A stretch of 40,744 nt of DNA, from contig JANQMV010000032.1 of NCBI GenBank assembly GCA_028279865.1, positions 1 through 40,744 on the forward strand, written 5' to 3'. Source of the DNA: Candidatus Altimarinota bacterium (GTDB taxonomy: Bacteria; Patescibacteriota; Gracilibacteria; JANQMV01). Below are positions 7,486 to 14,834 of this stretch, one piece after another; within the stretch, counting starts at the first letter, position 1, and every line of letters starts with the position of its first letter. Below the pieces are notes generated by a model that saw only the letters and a list, made by a program, of their open reading frames with translations, searched no databases and had not been told where the DNA came from. The position numbers and the translations under genes were made by a program.

Positions 7486-8535
7486 TAAAACAAACACTCT
7501 CTCCTTCCCCGTCAAATCCTTCACCACCTCAACTTCGTATTCAGGAAAAAGCCCCTGACTAATTTCTTGCAAAATTTCAACCTGCCTCGGGTCAATCTCT
7601 AGAAAAATCGCAATTGGTTTCATCTTTTCAGCTTGGGGTAAAAGTTTACGATAGTGATTAAGTCCATCTTCTCCCGAAAAAAGTGCCAAATGTGGTTCAT
7701 AATCCTTCACACCAATTTCAAGCTCTGCACTGTCCTCCACGTAAGGCAAATTTGCTGTAATAATTATTTCCTCATTCCCTTGCAAAGACAAATCTAATCC
7801 TTCCAACAAATCCCCTTTTCGTAGCTCAATTTTATCCTTTAGGCCAAATGCTTCTATATTTTTTTTTGCAACTTCAAGAGCTTTCTCCGAAAGATCAATC
7901 CCCATAAAATTTAAATTTTTCAGATTCATCGCTAAGCTAATCGGAATACACCCACTCCCCGTCCCGACATCTATAATTAAACATTTAAATGTGTTATCCT
8001 GAGCTTTTCGAAGAGGGGTTTTTTGGTTTGAATTTAGTGAATTAAAAGGCAAAGCTTGCGGCTTCAAACCCCCTGTGTCCTTGCAGAACACTTCCCCCTT
8101 TTCAAGGGGGACTTTTTTACTTGTTACCAAGCTCCCGCTTGGCAACACACCAACACCGGAAGCTCCTGCTTCCATACAAAAACGAACAACTTCCTCCACC
8201 AAAATATCTGTTTCAGGTCGCGGAATTAAGACATTTTCATTCACGTAAAAATCAAGACCATAAAAAGATTTTTGATTAGTTAAATAAGCAATTGGCTCGT
8301 TTTTAAGTCTCCTTCCTATCAAGTTTAGGATATCTTTTTTTTGTTTTTCCGTTACTTCTGAATCATCCCCTACAACTAATTCAGTCCGACTTAATTTTAA
8401 AATATGCCCTACTAAAATTTCCGCATCTAAAAATGGCGTTTGGGAAACACCCTGAAGTTTTTTCTTAGCGATTTTTAAGATTTCCTTCAGATTCAATTTA
8501 AAAGGTGTGATAATCTCTGAGCATAGCAAAAACAA
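7477..8535 (-). CDS. prmC: Peptide chain release factor N5-glutamine methyltransferase (PrmC/HemK) with a repeat-derived insertion
   Basis: 352 residues from a TTG start; the true start may be slightly internal because family members begin near NLKEILKIAK. Order of parts: N-terminal helical substrate domain, LIPRPETDILVEEV (conserved RPET-D), SAM-binding IIDVGTGSGCIPI at about 187-199, MGIDLSEKAL, and the catalytic ANLPYV, a variant of NPPY. Known role: methylating the GGQ glutamine of release factors. Unusually, about 60 residues (121-183) separate VVRFC from LIIDVG, where other PrmC proteins have a short linker; see the repeat at 7987-8175. A release-factor modifier is of interest where TGA no longer acts as stop. 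Stop TAA. Confidence 0.88.
   Translation of the reverse strand: MFLLCSEIITPFKLNLKEILKIAKKKLQGVSQTPFLDAEILVGHILKLSRTELVVGDDSEVTEKQKKDILNLIGRRLKNEPIAYLTNQKSFYGLDFYVNENVLIPRPETDILVEEVVRFCMEAGASGVGVLPSGSLVTSKKVPLEKGEVFCKDTGGLKPQALPFNSLNSNQKTPLRKAQDNTFKCLIIDVGTGSGCIPISLAMNLKNLNFMGIDLSEKALEVAKKNIEAFGLKDKIELRKGDLLEGLDLSLQGNEEIIITANLPYVEDSAELEIGVKDYEPHLALFSGEDGLNHYRKLLPQAEKMKPIAIFLEIDPRQVEILQEISQGLFPEYEVEVVKDLTGKERVFVLLK
7987..8175 (-). repeat. Palindromic repeat element inserted in frame within prmC
   Basis: This part of prmC contains pieces typical of the window's intergenic repeats: cttccccct..aagggggact (as at 4725-4745) and a cctgagcttttcgaag segment (compare cctgagcctgtcgaagg at 19830). It is translated in frame, giving a low-complexity linker with VPLEKGEVFC and TPLRKAQDNT. 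This resembles the Rickettsia palindromic elements that insert in frame into genes; that comparison is an analogy. Boundaries are inferred from the family's conserved blocks. Confidence 0.6.
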
Positions 8536-8554
8536 TCTAACAGAAAAAATTTAC

Positions 8555-8583
8555 TTGATAAACACAAACAACTTTTGTAAAAT
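8555..8583 (+). promoter_or_regulatory. Promoter of the leader RNA and tRNA-Gln unit
   Basis: TTGATA at 8555-8560 and TAAAAT at 8578-8583 with the ideal 17-base spacing. Transcription would begin near 8590, about 160 bases before tRNA-Gln, and end at the terminator at 8871-8895. Confidence 0.6.
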
Positions 8584-8589
8584 TTTCGA

Positions 8590-8748
8590 GCTTGTAAGCT
8601 GTAGTGTTTATTGGGCTGTCGCCAAGCACAATTGAATGCGAGATAAACAAGGAGAGTAACGACGCAGTGAGTCCGCAGAGATTGTGTCCTCGTAAAAACG
8701 GGGATCTCATAGACAGAGAGAAAAACTACCTAAAGCTTTTGAAATTGT
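8590..8748 (+). ncRNA. Structured leader RNA upstream of tRNA-Gln, unknown class
   Basis: Between a good promoter and tRNA-Gln lies about 160 bases with several pairings: AGCTT/AAGCT near the 5' end, TGTTTAT (8605-8611) with ATAAACA, CACAAT with ATTGTG as a longer-range pair, and a CCTCGT/ACGGGG hairpin near 8700. It begins with an exact 16-base copy (8611-8626) of the first bases of tRNA-Gln including one 5' base (8748-8763). I do not recognise a known riboswitch, tmRNA, SRP or 6S motif. It could be a remnant of a duplicated tRNA, a processed leader or a new small RNA. No protein frame is convincing. Confidence 0.4.
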
Positions 8749-8823
8749 TGGGCTGTCGCCAAGTGGTAAGGCAGCGGACTTTGACTCCGTTATTCGTAGG
8801 TTCGAATCCTACCAGCCCAGCCA
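8749..8823 (+). tRNA. tRNA-Gln (anticodon TTG)
   Basis: 75-base cloverleaf with acceptor stem TGGGCTG/CAGCCCA, anticodon loop CTTTGAC-type giving TTG, T loop GGTTCGAATCC and encoded CCA. A T-rich terminator follows. Confidence 0.95.
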
Positions 8824-8870
8824 ATTATAAAAATCAGACAGAATTTTATTTAAGTTCCGCGATGAATAAA

Positions 8871-8895
8871 AGCAAGGCTAATCCTTGTTTTTTTT
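8871..8895 (+). terminator. Intrinsic terminator of tRNA-Gln
   Basis: CAAGG/CCTTG stem with a five-base loop followed by eight or more T residues, placed about 50 bases after tRNA-Gln. Confidence 0.75.
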
Positions 8896-8930
8896 ACTTG
8901 GATCTTTTGACTTTAAAAAAGATTAAATTT

Positions 8931-10331
8931 TTATTCCGTGATTAAAACAATATCCTCACAAAGCTCTCCACATTTTTCAACTTCTTGAAAAACTGAATCA
9001 ATTTTCGGTTCCTTGACGCGAATTGAACTGTCATCTTTTAAAATCAGCTCAACATCCAAAGCATGAGACTGAGAAACTTGCTTCACCTTACCTTGATGAA
9101 TCAACTCTACTGCTCCTGACCAAGTATATCGCTTTAGGAGAGGGAGATCATGATTATCTACAAAATCATAGCAACCTGCCACGCATTGATTTTCCAGACA
9201 TTTTACCTCGTGTGGACAAGTTGAACGTAAGGCATATTCCATTGGTAATGTTCCGCAATCAGCATTAATCTCACAAGCTTGGTTTAATGCACCACTAACA
9301 TTGAAACGTACCTTTGTCCCAAAATATTTTTCTGCACGTTGAATATTGGATTCCTTGATAATGCTTTTGTCTATATTTTTTAAATTTGCATAAATTTTTG
9401 CAGGAAAATTTTCTTTTAGATCTTGTGTATAATAGCTTCCGTCACGAGGTTCCCAGAGCTCAAATCTTCCATCATCTTCTTTTGTAATTTTAACAGGAAT
9501 AGATAATCCGCCACCTGTTACCAGATATGGATTGACTTCATTAATCTCACACTTTTCTTGGCAAACTTTTTTTTCAATGTCTTTCGTGACAAAGCATTCT
9601 TCACGGGACTCCAAGTCCGGGCAAACGGTTTCTCGGTCTTGCACATAAAACTCACTACACATGACCTGTAAATAAGATGAAGAATCTTTTTTTCCTAACA
9701 ATTTGTAAGCACAAAAATCAATTCCACCTTCTTCAGTTGTCCACGCAAGATTCTCTTCTAAAAACTTAACCATCGCACAATCAAGACCATATTCAGTTAA
9801 ATTACAATCTTTCAAGTTTGGAATTGAAGAGGTTCCGCATTCATTCTTTTTACAACTTTGAGTACTCTCCATTTCTTTAGTTTCCTGATCCAGAATTTCG
9901 GCATTTGGTTGATTTGAACTTAATTGAGGTTTCTCTTCGCTTCCATTTATTGCGAGCTTATTTTCTGATAAAAATTTAATTTTAAATTTATTTTCGAGAG
10001 GCTTGCCCGCAGTATAATAGCCAAAATTAAAAGAGTATTGCTGATTTTTAGCTTCATATTTTAAGACATACTCTCCGTCCCCTTTAGGATAAACACACTC
10101 AGAACCTTCTTGATGCGAAAAATCCAGAGCTAAAGTTTCTTTGTGACTTACTTCCAAGGTTTCAATAAAGTCATTTTCACTGCACAGTTCTTCAGTAGCT
10201 GCAATACTGATATTTTGGATTGCAGAGTTTGAATTGTTCATAAATTCAAACTTAACTAAAGATTGTTTACTGCAAGCGGAAAAAAGTAGAAAAATAAAAA
10301 ATAGATTTAGAGTTTTGATTAGTTTTTTCAT
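8931..10331 (-). CDS. Cys-rich lipoprotein, two-domain, unknown function
   Basis: 466 residues with a lipoprotein signal peptide (LFFIFLLFSAC, lipidated Cys near 20). Residues 25-135 form a beta-rich domain shared with the lipoprotein at 31435-32316 (EFMNNSNSAIQNI here, EIQNNSDAELRNV there, and a shared Cys pair). Residues about 165-466 form a second domain with about 18 cysteines, containing DCNLTEYGLDCAVVKFLEE and CPHEVKCLENQCVAGCYDF. It is paralogous to the decayed gene at 32383-33300. It is exported and probably disulfide-bonded on the cell surface; function unknown. Stop TAA; no Shine-Dalgarno. Confidence 0.75.
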   Translation of the reverse strand: MKKLIKTLNLFFIFLLFSACSKQSLVKFEFMNNSNSAIQNISIAATEELCSENDFIETLEVSHKETLALDFSHQEGSECVYPKGDGEYVLKYEAKNQQYSFNFGYYTAGKPLENKFKIKFLSENKLAINGSEEKPQLSSNQPNAEILDQETKEMESTQSCKKNECGTSSIPNLKDCNLTEYGLDCAMVKFLEENLAWTTEEGGIDFCAYKLLGKKDSSSYLQVMCSEFYVQDRETVCPDLESREECFVTKDIEKKVCQEKCEINEVNPYLVTGGGLSIPVKITKEDDGRFELWEPRDGSYYTQDLKENFPAKIYANLKNIDKSIIKESNIQRAEKYFGTKVRFNVSGALNQACEINADCGTLPMEYALRSTCPHEVKCLENQCVAGCYDFVDNHDLPLLKRYTWSGAVELIHQGKVKQVSQSHALDVELILKDDSSIRVKEPKIDSVFQEVEKCGELCEDIVLITE

Positions 10332-10566
10332 AATGTTTTAATATTTGTAAATAAAAGCTAAAGCTTTAAACTTTACACAAAGATTCGTTTTTACAAAAGC
10401 CTCTATGAGATATTACTCTAATTTTACGAGAAAGGTAACATTTTTTGAGATAAAAAAATCAGATTGACCTGATAGTCGAATATCTCTAAAATGCTTTCGT
10501 CTTTGTCTTTGAAAGATTCGTTTTACCACATATTCAAAGATTCTTAATTTAAAAAATAATTAAAAT

Positions 10567-10641
10567 GGCCCGGTAGCTCAGTGGTAGAGCAGTGGACTGA
10601 AAATCCTCGTGTCGGCAGTTCAATTCTGCCCTGGGCCACCA
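10567..10641 (+). tRNA. tRNA-Phe (anticodon GAA)
   Basis: 75-base cloverleaf: acceptor stem GGCCCGG/CTGGGCC, D arm GCTC...GAGC, anticodon loop CTGAAAA, T arm GGCAGTTCAATTCTGCC and encoded CCA. The preceding 235 bases are AT-rich with no gene that I can see. Confidence 0.96.
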
Positions 10642-10646
10642 TCTCA

Positions 10647-10670
10647 AACAACCGGCAGGTTGTTTTTTTT
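10647..10670 (+). terminator. Intrinsic terminator after tRNA-Phe
   Basis: ACAACC/GGTTGT hairpin with a GGCA-type loop and a run of eight T residues, directly behind the tRNA. Confidence 0.85.
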
Positions 10671-10750
10671 GTCTTAAAAAATTGTCATTCCAGCCTCGTT
10701 TAGCGGGATCTAGACAAACTTATTCTAATCACAATTAAAAAGTTGATTTT

Positions 10751-12973
10751 TTACAAAATCGGTGTCTCGAAGTCGGGTTCTTCAAATTGAGTTTTTGTTG
10801 TTTTTTGTTTTGCAGCATCTTGTTTCAGTGAACCTTCTTCCCAAGAAGTTAGAACTTTTCTTACTTCATCAACGGGTAAGCAATACTTCTGACGGGAGGC
10901 ATTCATAATTTCTTTTACGTAACTTTCTTTTGGAAACTGCATATCAAGAGTACGACCGGAAAAAGGCTGTGTTGTTTCCCCGTTAATGGACATTTTTGTG
11001 TAAAATTCTCTGACTCCCAAATTAATAATATCTTGTGGAGCAAAAACCGGAGCATATTCTTCTGCAAAAACAGATGCATCTTCTGCCCCCACACGGAATG
11101 AAACCATCGAACCGACATTACCAAAAACAGTTGTTTTTATTTTGGCAGAAAGCTGACCTAAAAATTGATTGGCCAATGTTATATTTAGTCGATATTTGCG
11201 AGCTTCTGATAAAATTTCATCAAATGTATTGGTCGCAAAATTTTGGAACTCGTCTACATAGAAATAAAAGTCTTCGCGCTCTTCTTCCAAAATATCCGCT
11301 CGACTCATTGCGGCTTGATAGATTTTTGTAATTGCAAAGGCTCCCATGAGACCCGCATTTTCTTCTCCTAAAATGCCTTTGGAAACTTTCATTAACAATA
11401 TTTTTTTGTTGTCCATAATTTCCCGAAAATTAATTTTATTTTCAGGTTGCCCCACAATATTTCTTATCATGTTTGTAGCTACAAACTGACCGACTTTGTT
11501 AAGTAATGGGGTGATTGCTTCTGCATCAAATTTTTCACTCCAGCCCGCAAATTCATTCACCCAGAAATTCTTTACCACATCGTCCTCGATGTTTTTGATA
11601 ATATATTGACGGTAGCTTTTGTCAGTCAGCATTTTCATAATTGAAAGTACCGTAGTATTTGGCGAATCCAAAAGAGCCAGAACCGTGTAACGCAAAACAT
11701 GCTCTAAACGATCGGTCCAATTTGAACCAAAAAGTTTTTTAAAAATTTCCAAAAAACCAATTGTCACACGCATTTTTAAAGCAGAAGGAACTTCTTCGAG
11801 CGGATTAAATGCAATCGGATATTCTTCATCACTTGGATCAAAAATAACAACATCATCAATTCGCTCTTTTGGAATAATTCGCATCACATTGTCAACAAGA
11901 TCCCCATGGGGATCTAAGATACCCACACCTTTACCTGTCTCTAAATCGTTTTTGATCAAAAGTTCCAGAAATTTTGACTTACCAGACCCTGATTTACCGA
12001 CAGTATAGAGATGTCTGCGGCGATCCTTACGCATTATGCCGAACGGAACTTTTGTATTATGAAAATTCGTTTCACCAAAAAAAGAAATATTCGGATTATT
12101 TTTATCCGTTGCCAATGTTGAGGGAGGATCAGATTTTTTGGAAAGTACGTAAACCAAATTTGGTACTTCTCTTTCGTTGGGAAGGTGAAAAATTGTTGAA
12201 ATCTCTGACTGTGACAAAAGAAATTGCTTACCAAATTTACGATCTTTCAAGCTGTTTAAAAATAAAGAATTTTTCTGCGGTCCCTTAACTATAAAATTAT
12301 TGAAATCCGTCAGGTTGTACTGAGAAAATGCTTGAGCAATCGCATGAAATCTATGGCGTAAATTTTCTTGTTTTGGTCCGAAAACAGCAAAACGTATGCT
12401 GGTTTCAAAAAGCTGTTCTTCCTCTTTTTGGGAAAAAGATTCTTTAAATTTCTTTCTAAAATCACCTTTTTTAAACCAATATTTTATGCGAAAAATATAG
12501 CGAATTGTATCAAAACGCTTCTTCCAATTTCTTATAAAATGCAGACCTCCTGTGTCTTGTCTGGGCTTGACAATATACTGAATGGAGACCACTTCATCCA
12601 AAGAAACTTTTGACAAAACAGACAACATTCCCGCCAAAGAATCACCTTCAAAATTGTTAAAATCTTTAATAGGAAATAAATCCGATTTTGCCAAACTAAC
12701 TCCACCTCCATAGTAACTCTCAGAGACATCGTCTAAAGGATCGGGGATTTGAATTATTTCACATTCAGGAAAAATCGAATAAATTTGACCGGAAATCAAA
12801 GAAGTCTCTCTTTTCTCACATGTAAAACAAAAAGAAATATGTTGGGATTTTACCAATATCTCAAAACTAACCCTACCTTTCCCCAAGGTATCATGTAAAT
12901 TATTCAAAAGCTGCCAAAAGGCTTTGGCTGTTTTCTGATTATTTGCCGGAATTTTGATCAAAAAAGTTTGCAC
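10751..12973 (-). CDS. VirD4/TraG-like conjugative-transfer ATPase
   Basis: 740 residues, GTG start at 12973, stop TAA. Walker A is GKSGSGKS at 326-333 and Walker B is FYFYVDEFQNF near 569-579. ILDPHGDLVDNVMRIIP and IFDPSDEEYPIAFNPLE match the HerA/VirD4 ATPase core, and ITLANQFLGQL precedes the last motif. Residues 1-290 form an alpha/beta N-terminal region without clear membrane helices, unlike classical VirD4. Such stand-alone TraG-type ATPases are known as DNA pumps or coupling proteins and are common in CPR genomes. No relaxase or other type IV secretion genes are nearby, so its substrate is unknown. Confidence 0.85.
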   Translation of the reverse strand: MQTFLIKIPANNQKTAKAFWQLLNNLHDTLGKGRVSFEILVKSQHISFCFTCEKRETSLISGQIYSIFPECEIIQIPDPLDDVSESYYGGGVSLAKSDLFPIKDFNNFEGDSLAGMLSVLSKVSLDEVVSIQYIVKPRQDTGGLHFIRNWKKRFDTIRYIFRIKYWFKKGDFRKKFKESFSQKEEEQLFETSIRFAVFGPKQENLRHRFHAIAQAFSQYNLTDFNNFIVKGPQKNSLFLNSLKDRKFGKQFLLSQSEISTIFHLPNEREVPNLVYVLSKKSDPPSTLATDKNNPNISFFGETNFHNTKVPFGIMRKDRRRHLYTVGKSGSGKSKFLELLIKNDLETGKGVGILDPHGDLVDNVMRIIPKERIDDVVIFDPSDEEYPIAFNPLEEVPSALKMRVTIGFLEIFKKLFGSNWTDRLEHVLRYTVLALLDSPNTTVLSIMKMLTDKSYRQYIIKNIEDDVVKNFWVNEFAGWSEKFDAEAITPLLNKVGQFVATNMIRNIVGQPENKINFREIMDNKKILLMKVSKGILGEENAGLMGAFAITKIYQAAMSRADILEEEREDFYFYVDEFQNFATNTFDEILSEARKYRLNITLANQFLGQLSAKIKTTVFGNVGSMVSFRVGAEDASVFAEEYAPVFAPQDIINLGVREFYTKMSINGETTQPFSGRTLDMQFPKESYVKEIMNASRQKYCLPVDEVRKVLTSWEEGSLKQDAAKQKTTKTQFEEPDFETPIL

Positions 12974-13072
12974 AAGCTTTATTAATGCTCTTCAGAACTG
13001 ATTATAGTTTAAAAAAATTTGATTAGCAATTAGGGGAGGATTATACTGTGAATTGTCTTTGAAAACAAGAAG

Positions 13073-14758
13073 TTGAAGAAAAAATGTACAATGTGTTCCG
13101 AGTCTTTCGAAATCACACAAAGTGATTTCGATTTTTATGAAAAAATTTCTCCCGAATTTAACGGAAAAAAATTTATCATCCCTCCTCCAAAACTTTGTCC
13201 GGGTTGTCGCCGCCAGAGGCGTCTTGCATTTTCTAATGAGCGCACTCTTTACAAAAGAAATTGTGACTTATGCAGTAAAGAGATAATTGCCCTTTATGAT
13301 GCAGATTCAAAACAAACAGTTTATTGTCCGGAATGTTGGTGGTCTGACAAATGGGATGCTTTGGACTATGGTCAAAACTTTGATTTTTCCAAAAGCTTTT
13401 TTGAACAAGTTAGAAAACTAAGGGATACTGTTCCGCAAATGGGACTCTATGTGGATAGCAATGTTAACTCCGAATATGTAAACCAATCCGGTTGGAACAA
13501 AAATTGCTATCTTTGTTTTAATTCTGACCATAATGAAGATTGTTGTTATAGTACTAGGCTCTACCATTCAAGAAACACGCTGGATTCATATTTTTCACAT
13601 AAAATGGAACTTTGTTACGAGTGTGTAGATTGTAAAGAATGTTTTCAGCTGATTTATTCTCAAAATTGTAACAACTGTTATGATTCTTGGTTCTTATACG
13701 ACTGCGTCAATTGTCATAATTGTTTTGGCTCAATAGGCTTACGCAATCAAAAGTTTTACTTTCTAAACAAACAACTGTCAGCAGAAGATTATCAGAAAGA
13801 ACTTAAGGCATTTTTAAACGCCACGAAAGAAAAGCAAAAAAAAATAATCAAACAATTTGAGCAGCTCAAAGAGAAACAACCTAGGAGGTTTAGAGTCAGC
13901 ACAAACAATGAAAATGTAAAAGGAGACAATTTATCAAATTGCAAAAATTCAGAATATTGCTTTGATTGCATAGATTTAGAAGATTCAAAATACTGTAGTA
14001 ATATGCGTGGAGCTAAAGATTGCTATGATATTGACTATTGGGGACATTTTTCAGAAAGCTGCTTGGATTGTTTCGGTGTAGGAGAAGGGGCTTCTCAAAT
14101 GTATTTTTGCTTAGCTTCATGGGGAGGTTCATATCAAACTTATTATTCAATCAGTTGTAACTCCACTCAGAATATTTTCGGCTGTGTCGGACTAACCCAC
14201 AAAAAAAACGCTATTTTAAATAAACAATATAGCAAAGCGGAATATGACAAGCTTGTTGCAAAAATAATCGAGTATATGCAAAAATCAGGAGAATGGGGAG
14301 AATTTTTTCCGATTGAATTTTCTTCTTTTGCTTACAATGAGACAGTGGCTCAAGATCAATATCCACTTAAGAAAAAGGAAGTTCTTGAAAATAATTGGAA
14401 GTGGAAAGACAAGGAAGATAAAATTCCGAATGTTAAAAAAATAATTCCCGCAAATCGCTTGCCGGAAAAAATCCGGGAGATCCCTGATGATATTTTGAAC
14501 TGGGCAATCAAGTGTGAAAAAACAAATAGACCGTACAAAATACAAAAACCAGAACTGGATTTTTACCGTAAAATGAACTTATCAATTCCGGTTTTTCACC
14601 CTGAAGTAAGGCATGAGATACGCATGAAAAAACGTAATCCTCTCAAGCTTTGGAAAAGAAATTGTGCAGAATGTGAAGTAGAAATCGAAACAAGTTACAG
14701 CCTGGAAAGAGCGGAAAAAGTTTTGTGTAAAAAATGCTATTTAAGCACAATTCATTAG
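13073..14758 (+). CDS. Large Cys-rich zinc-ribbon protein, first of a tandem pair
   Basis: 561 residues, probable TTG start placing KKKCTMC at the N terminus as in its downstream paralogue, stop TAG. It begins with a zinc ribbon (CTMC ... CPGCRRQRR), a second CxxC (CDLC) and CPECWWSDKWD. The middle has dense C-x2-C and NC-aromatic repeats (CYECVDCKECF, CNNCYDSW, CVNCHNCFG). A charged region follows, then LNKQYSKAEYDKL and a C-terminal ribbon (CAEC...CKKC). The layout fits a multi-zinc-finger, possibly nucleic-acid-binding protein; the biochemical function is unknown. About 75 bases separate it from its paralogue, so the two are probably co-transcribed. Confidence 0.8.
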   Translation: MKKKCTMCSESFEITQSDFDFYEKISPEFNGKKFIIPPPKLCPGCRRQRRLAFSNERTLYKRNCDLCSKEIIALYDADSKQTVYCPECWWSDKWDALDYGQNFDFSKSFFEQVRKLRDTVPQMGLYVDSNVNSEYVNQSGWNKNCYLCFNSDHNEDCCYSTRLYHSRNTLDSYFSHKMELCYECVDCKECFQLIYSQNCNNCYDSWFLYDCVNCHNCFGSIGLRNQKFYFLNKQLSAEDYQKELKAFLNATKEKQKKIIKQFEQLKEKQPRRFRVSTNNENVKGDNLSNCKNSEYCFDCIDLEDSKYCSNMRGAKDCYDIDYWGHFSESCLDCFGVGEGASQMYFCLASWGGSYQTYYSISCNSTQNIFGCVGLTHKKNAILNKQYSKAEYDKLVAKIIEYMQKSGEWGEFFPIEFSSFAYNETVAQDQYPLKKKEVLENNWKWKDKEDKIPNVKKIIPANRLPEKIREIPDDILNWAIKCEKTNRPYKIQKPELDFYRKMNLSIPVFHPEVRHEIRMKKRNPLKLWKRNCAECEVEIETSYSLERAEKVLCKKCYLSTIH

Positions 14759-14834
14759 AAAAATTTTTTACAAATGAAACAATTATTGTAAAATAAAGAA
14801 TGTCTCTACTTTAAAAATTCAATCATCTCTCAAT

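Noticed and set aside
8611-8763. Attachment-site duplication from integration into tRNA-Gln
   Set aside because: The duplicated 16 bases are at the tRNA 5' end rather than the usual 3' end, only about 120 bases lie between the copies, and no integrase is near; kept only as an alternative in the leader-RNA finding.
8604-8945. Plus-strand reading frame of 113 residues across tRNA-Gln
   Set aside because: Overlaps the leader RNA, tRNA-Gln and its terminator; composition not protein-like.
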